A stretch of 64,000 nt of DNA from an uncultured Eubacterium sp. (GCA_948579355.1 CAPAOV010000001.1:124001-188000); one strand, 5' to 3'. Counted from the first letter of the stretch, positions 23,894 to 33,305 are shown. Notes: a model not told the origin generated them from the sequence alone. Program-made: numbers and translations.

Positions 23894-25378
23894 GAGTCTG
23901 TGAAACTTTTTCTGTAAAGTAAAGAAATAACCGGTCTTCTATGATAAAATAAAAATCATAGGAGGCCTTTTATTATGGCAAGAGAAAAGAAAAATGTACA
24001 CAAGGTTGAAATGACAGAAGGAAAACGCAACATCATCCAGATGCTCCTGCAGGAATACGATATTGAGTCCGCCCAGAACATTCAGGAGGCTTTAAAAGAC
24101 CTGCTCGGCGGAACCATTAAAGAAATGATGGAAGCAGAAATGGATGACCATCTTGGTTACGGGAAGTCCCAGCGTTCCGACAATGATGACTACCGCAACG
24201 GCTACAAGAAAAAGCAGGTCAACAGCAGCTATGGAAGCATGGAAATTGCAGTGCCGCAGGACCGAAAATCCACGTTTGAGCCGCAGGTCGTGAAAAAGCG
24301 GCAAAAGGACATTTCCGATATCGACCAGAAAATCATCTCCATGTACGCAAAAGGCATGACCACACGCCAGATATCGGAAACATTAGACGATATTTATGGC
24401 TTTGAAGCATCCGAAGGATTCATCTCCGATGTGACAGACAAAATCATGCCACAGATTGAGGACTGGCAGAACCGCCCCCTCTCAGAGGTTTATCCGGTGC
24501 TTTACATAGATGCCATCCACTACTCTGTGCGCGACAACGGCGTAATCCGTAAACTTGCGGCCTATGTTATTCTGGGCATCAGCCAGGACGGATACAAAGA
24601 GGTTCTAACCATTGAAATCGGGGAAAATGAAAGTGCCAAATACTGGCTTTCCATTCTCAACGGGTTAAAAAACAGAGGCGTAAAAGACATCCTGATTGTC
24701 TGTGCGGACGGACTGGCCGGAATAAAAGAAGCGATTGCAACAGACTATCCCCAGACAGAATACCAGAGGTGTATTGTCCATCAGGTGCGGAATACCATGA
24801 AATATGTGGCTGACAAAGACAGAAAACCCTTTGCGGCAGACCTGAAGACCATCTACCAGTCGCCCACAGAAGAAAAAGCACTGGAAGCATTAGAACGGGT
24901 AACGGAAAAATGGAACACAAAATATCCAAACTCCATGAAGAGCTGGAAACAGAACTGGGATGCCATATGCCCTATCTTCAAATTTTCCAGCGATGTACGA
25001 AAGGTCATATACACCACAAACGCAATCGAAAGCTTAAATGCAACCTATCGTAAGTTAAACCGTCAGAGAAGCGTATTTCCTAGCGATACCGCCTTGTTAA
25101 AAGCACTATACCTGTCAACGTTTGAGGCGACCAAGAAATGGACCATGTCGCTGCGAAACTGGGGGCAGGTCTATGGGGAGTTAAGCATTATGTATGAAGG
25201 ACGGCTGCCGGAATAAATTCGGGAAAGCCTTTTTAACAGGTGGAATTTTCCGCCTGCTCTTGACATGCCCCGGCATGTATTGATATAAATAAAGTAAAAG
25301 CTGAAATCCCAATAAAGAGATTTCAGCCCAAACATTATCATAGAAGATTAGTATTTACAGACTTCTCTTCACACACTC
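23894..25378 (+). mobile_element. IS256-family insertion sequence with 8-bp target duplication
   Basis: A 1485-bp element. Its ends are 26-bp imperfect inverted repeats (left starts GAGTCTGTGAA, right end reads GAGTGTGTGAA on the minus strand; both continue to CTGTAAA), 19 of 26 matching. The flanking octamer CGCACTAA is present at 23886-23893 and 25379-25386, a perfect target duplication. It contains one intact transposase. The right inner end carries TCTTCTATGATAA on the minus strand, as does the left inner end on the plus strand. Confidence 0.95.
23975..25216 (+). CDS. IS256-family (mutator type) transposase
   Basis: A 413-aa DDE transposase that cuts and pastes IS256-type elements. ATG 23975 follows ATAGGAGG. 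The N-terminal region has LKDLLGGTIKEMMEAEMDDHLGY, a hallmark of the family, followed by the DNA-binding ISDIDQKIISMYAKGMT segment. The DDE residues are visible in VLYIDAIHY (Asp), VCADGLAGI (Asp) and TNAIESLNATYRK (Glu). The length and all motifs are normal, so the element may be active. Confidence 0.96.
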   Translation: MAREKKNVHKVEMTEGKRNIIQMLLQEYDIESAQNIQEALKDLLGGTIKEMMEAEMDDHLGYGKSQRSDNDDYRNGYKKKQVNSSYGSMEIAVPQDRKSTFEPQVVKKRQKDISDIDQKIISMYAKGMTTRQISETLDDIYGFEASEGFISDVTDKIMPQIEDWQNRPLSEVYPVLYIDAIHYSVRDNGVIRKLAAYVILGISQDGYKEVLTIEIGENESAKYWLSILNGLKNRGVKDILIVCADGLAGIKEAIATDYPQTEYQRCIVHQVRNTMKYVADKDRKPFAADLKTIYQSPTEEKALEALERVTEKWNTKYPNSMKSWKQNWDAICPIFKFSSDVRKVIYTTNAIESLNATYRKLNRQRSVFPSDTALLKALYLSTFEATKKWTMSLRNWGQVYGELSIMYEGRLPE

Positions 25379-25404
25379 CGCACTAACGTCACAATACAAA
25401 AAAT

Positions 25405-25485
25405 AAGAGATACCACCCATTGATTCGAGCCGTACATCGTATGTGTTTCAGGTTCGAATCAATTTTGATGGTATCTCTTGTTTTG
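25405..25485. terminator. Long hairpin between the IS element and the minus-strand xylanase
   Basis: AAGAGATACCA (25405-25415) pairs with TGGTATCTCTT (25469-25479), and TTGATTCGA (25420-25428) with TCGAATCAA (25454-25462). T-runs follow on both sides, so it can end transcripts from both directions: originally spoIIID, and the xylanase on the minus strand. Confidence 0.75.
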
Positions 25486-25531
25486 TTTAACTAATAGATA
25501 AATGCCACGCCTGTTTCTTTTTCATCGTCCA

Positions 25532-27136
25532 TTATGCCGGCGTCTGGTATTTCTTCAGTACTTCCATCACGTTATAGAAAGCAGTCTTTGGCTCGAGGTT
25601 TTCCGTGAAAAGACCGGAATGCGTTCCATAAACCTGATAATCATAGTTGGTTTTATCTTCCAGTAATTCCGGACGGTCCAGCAATCCCCAGATACTAACG
25701 TTTGTCAAAGTATTCGGATATTTCTGTGCAAATTTGCAATATTGGCTGAAAAGGTTTTTATATTTCTTTGCGTGTTGAGCGATGTCAGTAGCAGTTATCT
25801 GGTCTTTCTTTTGTGTTTCGGGACTGAGCCTTACTGTCAATTCATTAATACCTACTTTTACGCCCTTTTTGGCAAATCTGGCCATAGCATTGCCGACGTC
25901 CGTGGCCTCCGGCCAACCAGTGAGAACATAGCCTTCCATACCCATGCAATCTAACAGCTTATTATTGGCATCTGCATTCAGATAATCAATTAAAGCTTCA
26001 ATATAGTCGGTCTTTGGCGCTTGGAAACAGTTGAAATCATTGTAGAATAACGGAATATCTTTTCCGGTTTCTTTCACTGCTTCCTGGGCGAACTGGAATG
26101 CGTATTTGATATATTCACCGCCAAGTATCTGATAGAACTTACCGGTGTTATAGAGGTGAAGTCCCGTTGTTTCATCGACTGGAGTATTCGCACTCGTATC
26201 AACCGCCTCGTTAATGACATCCCATGCGATAACGGTTCCCGGATATTTTGTCTCGAAGTGCTTGATTACCTGTGACTCATAACTCTTCATACGGTCGAGC
26301 AGCGTCTCTTTATCGACGAGCTCGGCAGTTGTATCCCAACCCGTATAGAAGAACTCGTCTTTCATACTTGCTTCCCAGATAAGCACATGTCCGCGAATGC
26401 GCAGACCGTTGGCAATCGCCCACTCTACCATCTCGTCAGCCTGCTCGAAGTTGCAGACAGGAGTGCCGTCGCCCTGCTGTGATGCCTCGACATCAAGAAG
26501 TGAGTATCCTTTCATTTCATTTTCAAAAGATACGATATCAAAATGTTTCTTCGCTAATTCCGTAAACTCCTGATTTTGTGTCTTTTCGTAATTTACAACA
26601 GTACCCATATTAAAATCAGCGAGGTCTTTCAGGTTTTCAATAGGTGGTACCGGCGTCGGGGGGATTGGCGTCCTAGTTGGCCTGTTTGTTGGAGTATCGC
26701 TGGCTGGCGGCGCTGACTGTGTCGGCGGTGTCGGTGTAGCTGTCGGCGTCGGTGTCGGAGTGCTGTTTGTTGACTTATCTGTTGACTTTTTAATGACAGT
26801 AACTTTACAGATAGCCTTTGCTTTTTTGTTCTTTTTGGATGTGGCGGTAATTTTTGCCGTACCAACTTTCTTTGCTTTGACAACGCCTCGTTTATTAACC
26901 GTTGCCACTGATTTGTTACTGGATTTCCACGTTACTTTTTTGGATGCTTTGGCAGGCTTCACTTTTTTTACTTTTAACGTGAACTTACTGCCCACAGCTA
27001 ATTTTTTCTTTTTGGCAGAAAGCGTTATCTTTTTCGTTTTCGGTGCAGCTTTTACTTCCGGGATGGCAGAAAAAGCGGTAACACAAAGAGCCATGGATAA
27101 AGCAACTGCGCAAGTCTTTTTCAGTAATCTCTTCAT
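25532..27136 (-). CDS. Secreted GH10 endo-1,4-beta-xylanase
   Basis: A 534-aa exported xylanase. Signal peptide (~1-30, ending VKAAP), lysine-rich Ig-like module (~34-115, with WKSSNKSVATVNKRGVVKAKKVGTA), Thr/Pro linker (~118-165), then GH10 (~170-530). The acid/base is Glu310 in WDVINEAVD and the nucleophile Glu432 in INELTV. It is simpler than the 873-aa xylanase at 5469 and lacks the extra binding module. It is transcribed away from the rnf operon; the two share the 27137-27379 intergenic region. Function in xylan breakdown is firm from the catalytic residues. Confidence 0.93.
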   Translation of the reverse strand: MKRLLKKTCAVALSMALCVTAFSAIPEVKAAPKTKKITLSAKKKKLAVGSKFTLKVKKVKPAKASKKVTWKSSNKSVATVNKRGVVKAKKVGTAKITATSKKNKKAKAICKVTVIKKSTDKSTNSTPTPTPTATPTPPTQSAPPASDTPTNRPTRTPIPPTPVPPIENLKDLADFNMGTVVNYEKTQNQEFTELAKKHFDIVSFENEMKGYSLLDVEASQQGDGTPVCNFEQADEMVEWAIANGLRIRGHVLIWEASMKDEFFYTGWDTTAELVDKETLLDRMKSYESQVIKHFETKYPGTVIAWDVINEAVDTSANTPVDETTGLHLYNTGKFYQILGGEYIKYAFQFAQEAVKETGKDIPLFYNDFNCFQAPKTDYIEALIDYLNADANNKLLDCMGMEGYVLTGWPEATDVGNAMARFAKKGVKVGINELTVRLSPETQKKDQITATDIAQHAKKYKNLFSQYCKFAQKYPNTLTNVSIWGLLDRPELLEDKTNYDYQVYGTHSGLFTENLEPKTAFYNVMEVLKKYQTPA

Positions 27137-27316
27137 TCTCTTTTTGGCATAATTGAAAAGGTCGTTTCATTATGCCGCTCCTTTCTTCATATTTGATATA
27201 TTAATAGTAACAAAAAAAACAACATTGTACAATGATTTATTATGGAATATTTGCTTTTCCGTCTCATAGGATTTAGTGAACATTGTGTGATTTATCCTAA
27301 AAATCGAGTCGAAAAC

Positions 27317-27344
27317 TTGTTATTTTTGACTGATGTGCTATAAT
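27317..27344 (+). promoter_or_regulatory. Promoter of the rnf operon
   Basis: TTGTTA (27317-27322), 16-nt spacer, TATAAT (27339-27344) with a TG extension (TGC before the -10). It lies 36 bp before the rnfC start. Confidence 0.7.
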
Positions 27345-27379
27345 GATACTACAAAAATTCGTTAAAGGAGGAAATTTCA

Positions 27380-28699
27380 TTGGGACAGTCAACCTTTAGA
27401 GGGGGAGCGCATCCATATGAGGGAAAAGAACTCACGATGGATTATCCGATTGTGAAACTGGAGCCGGGACAAGAACTGGTCTTTCCTATGAGCCAGCATA
27501 TCGGAGCTCCGGCAACTCCAATCGTATCCGTAGGAGATACCGTTAAAATAGGGCAGACACTTGGCGAGGCAGGCGGATTTGTTTCCGCGAATGTGATTAG
27601 TTCCGTATCCGGTGAGGTCAAGGCAGTGGAACCGCGGGTGTTATCATCCGGCGCCAAAGAAACCTGTGTCGTTGTTGCAAATGACGGTGAGGACGAGACG
27701 ATAGAAAGATTTGGGATAGAGCGTGATTATACAACATTATCGAAAGAGGAAATCCGTAGCATAATCAAGGATGCCGGCATTGTCGGCATGGGGGGAGCAG
27801 GATTTCCCACTCACGTAAAACTATCGCCAAAAAATGAAGAAGATATTGATTATGTAATTATCAACGGGGCAGAGTGCGAGCCGTATCTGACATCGGATTA
27901 CCGCGCGATGATTGAGCGCACGGAAGACCTTATAACCGGTCTGAAAGTAATGTTGTCTTTGTTTGATAACGCCAAAGGTATTATTGCCATTGAGGATAAT
28001 AAATCAGAAGCAATTGCCAAACTTCAATACTTGACGGAAAATGATGCGGACATTTCAGTAAAATCATTAAAGACCAAATATCCGCAGGGAGCCGAGCGTC
28101 AGGTTATATATGTAGCTACGAAACGCAAGATTAATTCCGGTATGCTGCCGGCAGACGTCGGCTGCATTGTGGATAACGTGCAGACGGTTTTGGCCGTGTA
28201 TGATGCTGTTTGTAAAAGAAAACCTTGTATTTCCCGCATTATGACATTGACGGGAGACGCTATGGAACAGCCGGCGAACTATGAAGTCCGCTTAGGGATG
28301 AGTCATGCGGAAGTTCTCGAGAAAGCGGGAGGATTGCATGAAGAAGCGGAAAAGATAATTTCCGGAGGCCCGATGATGGGCATGGCGATGTATGATTTGA
28401 ATACGCCGGTGATTAAGACAAGTTCGTCCATACTGGCGCTGTCGACCGATGAAGCGGCATTGCAGGAACCGACGAACTGCATTCACTGTGGCCGGTGCGC
28501 CAAAGTATGCCCGAGCCGTCTTGTTCCGCAGATGATGATACAGGCAATCAAAAGAAATGATTTGGAGCAATTTGAGAAATTAAATGGTATGGAATGTTAT
28601 GAGTGTGGTACTTGTACCTATGTATGTCCGGCCAAAATTCGTCTGACACAAAAGTTTAAACAGGCCAGACGAGAGGTTATGGACAAACGTAAAAAGTAA
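27380..28699 (+). CDS. rnfC: Rnf complex subunit C
   Basis: A 439-aa peripheral subunit of the Rnf complex, which moves electrons from ferredoxin to NAD+ and pumps Na+ or H+. TTG 27380 is the start, 8 nt after AAAGGAGG. An N-terminal barrel-like region contains VSVGDTVKIGQ; the NADH/FMN-binding domain has GMGGAGFPTHVKL (~140) and INGAECEPYLTSDYR; near the C-terminus are two 4Fe-4S sites, CIHCGRCAKVCP and CYECGTCTYVCP. It is first in rnfCDGEAB, the usual clostridial order. Confidence 0.96.
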   Translation: MGQSTFRGGAHPYEGKELTMDYPIVKLEPGQELVFPMSQHIGAPATPIVSVGDTVKIGQTLGEAGGFVSANVISSVSGEVKAVEPRVLSSGAKETCVVVANDGEDETIERFGIERDYTTLSKEEIRSIIKDAGIVGMGGAGFPTHVKLSPKNEEDIDYVIINGAECEPYLTSDYRAMIERTEDLITGLKVMLSLFDNAKGIIAIEDNKSEAIAKLQYLTENDADISVKSLKTKYPQGAERQVIYVATKRKINSGMLPADVGCIVDNVQTVLAVYDAVCKRKPCISRIMTLTGDAMEQPANYEVRLGMSHAEVLEKAGGLHEEAEKIISGGPMMGMAMYDLNTPVIKTSSSILALSTDEAALQEPTNCIHCGRCAKVCPSRLVPQMMIQAIKRNDLEQFEKLNGMECYECGTCTYVCPAKIRLTQKFKQARREVMDKRKK

Positions 28700-28731
28700 A
28701 AGGCCGCAAATGTGGAAGAATGGAGGAAACA

Positions 28732-29727
28732 ATGGAAGAGAAGCTGTTAAATGTATCTTCATCTCCTCATGTACGGGATCATTCATCAACAAAATCCATC
28801 ATGAGAGATGTTGTAATCGCACTATTGCCGGCCACGATTGTTGGTATTTACAATTTCCGGCTTAGCGCTGTTTTAGTAATTTTAACCTGCTGTGTATCCT
28901 GCGTATTGTCAGAGTATATATGGCAGCGTCTGATGAAGCAGAAAGTGACGACATATGATTTCAGTGCGTTATTGACGGGACTGCTGCTTGGCTTAAATCT
29001 GCCGGCTACGATGGGAAGTCCTAAGTACTTATGGATGTGCATACTCGGCAGTGTGTTTGCTATCGTTGTAGTGAAGCAGTTATTTGGCGGTTTAGGGCAG
29101 AACTTTATGAACCCGGCGCTTGGCGGCCGTTGCTTTTTGATGTTGTCATTCAGCAGTATTATGACAAGTTTTACAGTAGAAAAAGGAGCCAACTGGCTTT
29201 ATGGGATTTCCGTGGATGCGACAAGTGCAGCCACTCCTTTGATGCAGGTAAAGCAGGGAGAGCTGCCAAAACTGACAGATATGTTTTTGGGAACGACGAC
29301 GGGAAGTATCGGAGAGACTTCGGTAGCAGCCTTGCTGTTAGGAGCCGTTTACCTGTTGGTTCGCCATGTCATCGACTGGAAAATTCCGGTGATATACATT
29401 GCCAGTTTTGCCGTGTTTAACGTGATATTAATGATGGCGACAGGAGATGCGACATATCCGCTCTTGTTTGAACTTTGCGGCGGCGGTTTAATATTGGGGG
29501 CGTTCTTTATGGCAACCGACTATGTCACGAGCCCGATTACTTCCAAAGGGAAAATCATATACGCCGTTTTGCTTGGTCTGCTGACCGGACTGTTCCGCTT
29601 CTTCGGCGAGGCGGCAGAGGGAGTATCGTTTGCCATTATCATAGGCAACCTGTTTGTACCGTTGATTGAACGCTATACCGTTCCGAGAGCATTTGGAAAG
29701 GGGGGCAGGCGCAATGAAGAAGAGTAA
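28732..29727 (+). CDS. rnfD: Rnf complex subunit D
   Basis: A 331-aa membrane subunit with covalent FMN. ATG 28732 lies 5 nt after GGAGG; another ATG at 28720 overlaps that site. It has many hydrophobic helices, and the segment TSAATPLMQ contains the Thr that carries FMN in RnfD/NqrB proteins. GQNFMNPALGGRCFL and FMATDYVTSPIT are conserved family segments. It follows rnfC by 32 bp and overlaps rnfG by 14 bp. Confidence 0.96.
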   Translation: MEEKLLNVSSSPHVRDHSSTKSIMRDVVIALLPATIVGIYNFRLSAVLVILTCCVSCVLSEYIWQRLMKQKVTTYDFSALLTGLLLGLNLPATMGSPKYLWMCILGSVFAIVVVKQLFGGLGQNFMNPALGGRCFLMLSFSSIMTSFTVEKGANWLYGISVDATSAATPLMQVKQGELPKLTDMFLGTTTGSIGETSVAALLLGAVYLLVRHVIDWKIPVIYIASFAVFNVILMMATGDATYPLLFELCGGGLILGAFFMATDYVTSPITSKGKIIYAVLLGLLTGLFRFFGEAAEGVSFAIIIGNLFVPLIERYTVPRAFGKGGRRNEEE

Positions 29728-30427
29728 TATGATTAAGGACGCTGTTATTTTATGTATTATTACGTTAATCTTAGGGGCTATGCTTGCCGGCGTTTATACG
29801 ATTACCAAAAAGCCGATTGAGAAAGCGCAGGCAACTTCGAATAATAAAGCCTGTGAAGCGGTTATTGCCTCGGGAGACGCCGTAAAAAGCACGGTTTCCA
29901 CGGGAGAAGCAGTCAAATTTTTATCTTCCCATGATTTGAGCAATCAGGAAGTCAAAGACGGAAATGCCTCCGAGGGGCTTCTTTCCGAATTTGTTGATAT
30001 TTTGGAAATCCATCCTACGAAAGATGAGGGATATGTTTATCTGGCGGATGCATTGAAAGGATATGGCGGCAAAATCAGTTTTGCCCTTGGCGTAGACAAA
30101 TACGGTGCGACAACGGGCATTTCCATTACTTCGCAGACAGAGACTGCGGGGCTTGGCGCCAAATGTGAGGATGAGGACTTCCAAAAACGTTTTGTCGATT
30201 TGTACAATATTAGTGAGACAGAGGAGCTCTTTTCCAAAGAAGCGCCGGCAGAAGAGGTTGTTACGGACGGAGAGGGAAGAGACCGGCATTTAAAGACGCA
30301 GGTACAGGCAATTACCGGGGCAACGGTTACGTCGCGTGCTATTACAAGGGCAGTAAAAGGGATTCTTTTCTATCATGCCTTTCATATAGAATCAATGATG
30401 GGAGAGGGGGCAGCGAATAATGAATAG
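29714..30427 (+). CDS. rnfG: Rnf complex subunit G
   Basis: A 237-aa subunit with one N-terminal membrane helix and an extracytoplasmic FMN domain. ATG 29714 follows AAAGGGGGG inside the end of rnfD. FMN attachment is at ITGATVTSRA (Thr of the S/TGAT motif). ETAGLGAKCEDEDFQ is the conserved segment near the flavin. It has a longer than usual acidic insert (~45-80) and another before the FMN motif. It overlaps rnfE by 8 bp. Confidence 0.95.
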   Translation: MKKSNMIKDAVILCIITLILGAMLAGVYTITKKPIEKAQATSNNKACEAVIASGDAVKSTVSTGEAVKFLSSHDLSNQEVKDGNASEGLLSEFVDILEIHPTKDEGYVYLADALKGYGGKISFALGVDKYGATTGISITSQTETAGLGAKCEDEDFQKRFVDLYNISETEELFSKEAPAEEVVTDGEGRDRHLKTQVQAITGATVTSRAITRAVKGILFYHAFHIESMMGEGAANNE

Positions 30428-31130
30428 ATTAACAGAACGTCTCCATAACGGAATCATCAAAGAAAATCCGACCTTTGTCATGATGCTCGGCATGTGTCCG
30501 ACGTTAGCGGTTACTTCGACCGCAATGAACGGCTTAGGAATGGGCCTTTCGACTACCGTTGTATTAATCTTATCCAATATTTTGATTTCTTTATTGAGAA
30601 AAGTGATTCCGGATAAGGTGCGGATTCCTGCCTTTATCGTGATTGTGGCATCTTTTGTTACGATTGTACAGCTTACGCTGCAGGCGTATATTCCGTTTTT
30701 GTATTCGGCATTGGGTGTGTACATTCCTCTGATTGTAGTAAACTGTATTATTTTGGGACGCGCGGAGTCATATGCGTCTAAAAATCCAGTTTTCGCTTCT
30801 GCTTTTGACGGAATAGGAATGGGACTTGGTTTCACGATAGGATTGACGCTTATCGGTATTTTTCGGGAAATCCTTGGCTCAGGTGCAATTTTCGGACATA
30901 GTTTTCTGCCGGAAGCAGTCAATATTTCCATTTTCGTTATGGCGCCGGGAGCATTTTTCGTACTTGCCGGATTGACGGCAATACAGAACAAACTGAAGAT
31001 GCCAAGCGCCACGAACGTTTCCGATGAAAAGCAAGAAGATAGTATTGCGGAAGAGGAAGCTCCGGACACTGTCGGAGAAGAGATTCTGCAGGCAGAGGGA
31101 GAAGAGCGAGAGGAGGCAGAGAAAGAATGA
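30420..31130 (+). CDS. rnfE: Rnf complex subunit E
   Basis: A 236-aa integral membrane subunit, paired with RnfA in ion and electron passage. It shows six hydrophobic helices and the signature LGMCPTLAVTSTAMNGLGMG near the start, plus VVNCIILGRAE. A highly acidic tail of about 45 residues follows the last helix and is not part of the core family. It overlaps rnfG (8 bp) and rnfA (4 bp, ATGA). Confidence 0.95.
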   Translation: MNRLTERLHNGIIKENPTFVMMLGMCPTLAVTSTAMNGLGMGLSTTVVLILSNILISLLRKVIPDKVRIPAFIVIVASFVTIVQLTLQAYIPFLYSALGVYIPLIVVNCIILGRAESYASKNPVFASAFDGIGMGLGFTIGLTLIGIFREILGSGAIFGHSFLPEAVNISIFVMAPGAFFVLAGLTAIQNKLKMPSATNVSDEKQEDSIAEEEAPDTVGEEILQAEGEEREEAEKE

Positions 31131-31702
31131 GTTTATTTACTATTCTGTTTACGGCGGCCTTAGTAAACAATTTTGTACTTAGCCAGTTTTTGGGTATTTG
31201 CCCATTTTTAGGAGTTTCCAAAAAAGTAGAGACGGCAGCCGGTATGGGAGGGGCGGTTCTATTTGTCATTACCCTGTCCTCCGCTATCACGAGTGTGTTG
31301 TACAATTTCCTGCTTGTGCCAAATGACTTGCAGTATTTGAATACTATTGTTTTTATTATGGTAATTGCCGCGTTAGTTCAATTTGTAGAGATGGTACTGA
31401 AAAAGATGATGCCGTCGCTGTACAAATCGCTCGGCGTCTATCTGCCGTTGATAACGACGAACTGTGCGGTGCTCGGTGTAGCGCTGCTCAGTGTACAGAA
31501 TGACTATACAATTATAGAGAGTATTGTCAACGGTGTAGGAGCTTCCATTGGTTTCTTTTTGGCAATTGTATTGATGGCGGGAATACGTGAGAAGCTTGAG
31601 ACGAGCAATATTCCGGAGCCGTTTAAAGGAACGCCGATTACGCTTATAACTGCCGGCCTGATGGCCATTGCTTTTTGCGGCTTTGGCGGCGTCGGATTTT
31701 AG
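31127..31702 (+). CDS. rnfA: Rnf complex subunit A
   Basis: A 191-aa six-helix membrane subunit. The motifs LSQFLGICPFLGVS and TTNCAVLGVALL hold the Cys residues that ligate the intramembrane iron-sulfur centre in the RnfA/NqrE family. The start codon overlaps the rnfE stop, and rnfB follows after 17 bp. Confidence 0.96.
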   Translation: MSLFTILFTAALVNNFVLSQFLGICPFLGVSKKVETAAGMGGAVLFVITLSSAITSVLYNFLLVPNDLQYLNTIVFIMVIAALVQFVEMVLKKMMPSLYKSLGVYLPLITTNCAVLGVALLSVQNDYTIIESIVNGVGASIGFFLAIVLMAGIREKLETSNIPEPFKGTPITLITAGLMAIAFCGFGGVGF

Positions 31703-31719
31703 AGAGGAGGGCAAATGAA

Positions 31720-32520
31720 ATGACAGTAATTATTTGGTCAGTAGCGCTTCTTGCACTCCTTGGTATTCTGATTGGTATTCTGCTTGGAGTGGCGGGTAAA
31801 GTGTTTGCTGTTGAAGTAGACGAGCGTGTGACACAGGTTCGTGAAAGTCTTCCGGGAAATAACTGTGGCGGCTGCGGTTATGCGGGCTGTGACGGATTGG
31901 CGGAAGCTATTGTTGCGGGAGAGGCACAACTGAGCGCCTGTCCGGTAGGAGGCGCCGCAGTTGCGGCTAAAATTGCGGAGATTATGGGGATGGAAGACTC
32001 TTCCGCAGAGGTGGCCCGTAAGGTTGCGTATGTCAAATGTTCGGGTACCTGCGAGCGCACAAAATCACAATATCATTATGTAGGTGAAACCGACTGTCGG
32101 GAAGCGGCAGTAGTACCGGGGCGCGGAGAAAAGGCGTGCTCGTATGGCTGTCTGGGACTTGGCTCCTGCGTAAAGGAGTGCCCGTTTGACGCCATCCATA
32201 TAAAGGACGGAATTGCCGAGGTAGACAGGGAGAAATGCGTGGCCTGCGGACGTTGTGTCGCCGTCTGTCCGAACCATGTAATCGAATTGATTCCGGATGC
32301 TTCTGCCTATGCGGTACAGTGTAATTCCGAGGATAAAGGAAAAGATGTTATGGCTGTCTGTGAAACCGGATGTATCGGCTGCGGTATCTGTGTGAAACAG
32401 TGTGAGTTCGATGCCATAACGTTAGAAAATAATCTCGCAAGAATTGACGGGGAGAAGTGTCAGGGCTGCGGGAAATGTGCGGAAAAGTGCCCGAAGAAAG
32501 TAATCTTTGCCAGAGATTAG
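31720..32520 (+). CDS. rnfB: Rnf complex subunit B
   Basis: A 266-aa ferredoxin-like entry subunit. ATG 31720 lies 9 nt after AGGAGG. It has one N-terminal helix, then the 4Fe-4S motif NNCGGCGYAGC ... C (~48-75), then a series of ferredoxin-type sites including CVKECP, CVACGRCVAVCP, CIGCGICVKQC and CQGCGKCAEKCP. It takes electrons from reduced ferredoxin. It ends the operon, before a strong terminator. Confidence 0.96.
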   Translation: MTVIIWSVALLALLGILIGILLGVAGKVFAVEVDERVTQVRESLPGNNCGGCGYAGCDGLAEAIVAGEAQLSACPVGGAAVAAKIAEIMGMEDSSAEVARKVAYVKCSGTCERTKSQYHYVGETDCREAAVVPGRGEKACSYGCLGLGSCVKECPFDAIHIKDGIAEVDREKCVACGRCVAVCPNHVIELIPDASAYAVQCNSEDKGKDVMAVCETGCIGCGICVKQCEFDAITLENNLARIDGEKCQGCGKCAEKCPKKVIFARD

Positions 32521-32551
32521 TTTACAATGTGTAACCACTTTTGCGAAAACA

Positions 32552-32606
32552 AAGAAACTGCAAATCAGCGGAAGTTATTTCAGGCCGATTTGCAGTTTCT
32601 TCTTGT
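32552..32606 (+). terminator. Terminator of the rnf operon
   Basis: A 15-bp perfect stem (32552-32566 with 32587-32601, core AACTGCAAATC) with a 20-nt loop and T-rich 3' side. It may also serve the convergent minus-strand gene. Confidence 0.85.
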
Positions 32607-32657
32607 CTTTCAGATGACTGCATTTCTCAGCCATCCATTTTTGTATGTCAGAAATTT

Positions 32658-33305
32658 TCAATTAAAATGACGCTTTGTTTTTTGATTTGACGTATCATTT
32701 TCTTTTTCCGGTAGTACAATAATGGTACAATTAGCGCTTACGCCGCAGGATAGTAAAGTGGCGGTAATGGTAACGGTACCGGGGGCAATTGCAGTAACTA
32801 CGCCTCGTGAGTTGACAGTGGCAATATCTGTATCTCCGCTTTCAAAGACCGGCTGCTCCAATGATGTGTTTGGCTTTACAATTGTTTCCAAACGAAGCCG
32901 GCGGTTCACGGCAATTTTTGATTGACGTTTCATAAATTTAATGCCGACTGCACTTGGTGAAACCCGAATCCTGCATTTGAGGATTTTTGCCACCTTTTTT
33001 TTCTTTTTTACAGTCGCTATTATTGTAGTGGAGCCAACCGTCAATGCTTTTACCGTAATCTTTTTCTTTGATGCGGTATTTTGCTCAATGAAAGCAACTG
33101 ACGGATTGGAAGAAGAAAACGAAACTTTCTGCCGCTTTTTCAAATTGTATATGCGTAGCTGATAATTACTACCGACCGTCAGATTAAGCCTTTTTACATT
33201 AAGCTTTAACTTCTTTGGCGCTGCGTATGTAACTGTCGCAAAGGAAGATAAGGTCGACGTAATCATAAAAGCAATTGCCAAAAAAAGAGTGACTTTTCTT
33301 TTCAT
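32658..33305 (-). CDS. Small secreted Ig-like (Big_2) protein
   Basis: A 215-aa exported protein. I start it at 33305 (ATG, with AAAGGAGACC before it) rather than the longer frame. Signal peptide (~1-31), then two Ig-like modules (~33-115 and ~118-200); the second has SGDTDIATVNSRGVVTAIAPGTVTITA, a classic Big_2 pattern. The first is lysine-rich like those on the xylanases, but there is no catalytic domain. It is probably wall- or polymer-binding; the ligand is unknown. It is convergent with rnfB. Confidence 0.75.
   Translation of the reverse strand: MKRKVTLFLAIAFMITSTLSSFATVTYAAPKKLKLNVKRLNLTVGSNYQLRIYNLKKRQKVSFSSSNPSVAFIEQNTASKKKITVKALTVGSTTIIATVKKKKKVAKILKCRIRVSPSAVGIKFMKRQSKIAVNRRLRLETIVKPNTSLEQPVFESGDTDIATVNSRGVVTAIAPGTVTITATLLSCGVSANCTIIVLPEKENDTSNQKTKRHFN

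Noticed and set aside
23894..25378. The IS element as the cause of spoIIID interruption
   Set aside because: It has its own 8-bp target duplication and lies after the stop codon; the gene is split 15.4 kb upstream at a different repeat.
25405..25485. Possible tRNA, because GGTTCGAATC resembles a T-arm
   Set aside because: The motif is one arm of a long inverted repeat (TTGATTCGA/TCGAATCAA inside AAGAGATACCA/TGGTATCTCTT); no acceptor, D-arm or anticodon arrangement can be drawn.
32722..33162. Plus-strand frames opposite the small Ig-like gene
   Set aside because: Low-complexity Phe/Val-rich translations of the lysine-rich minus-strand gene; no start signals.
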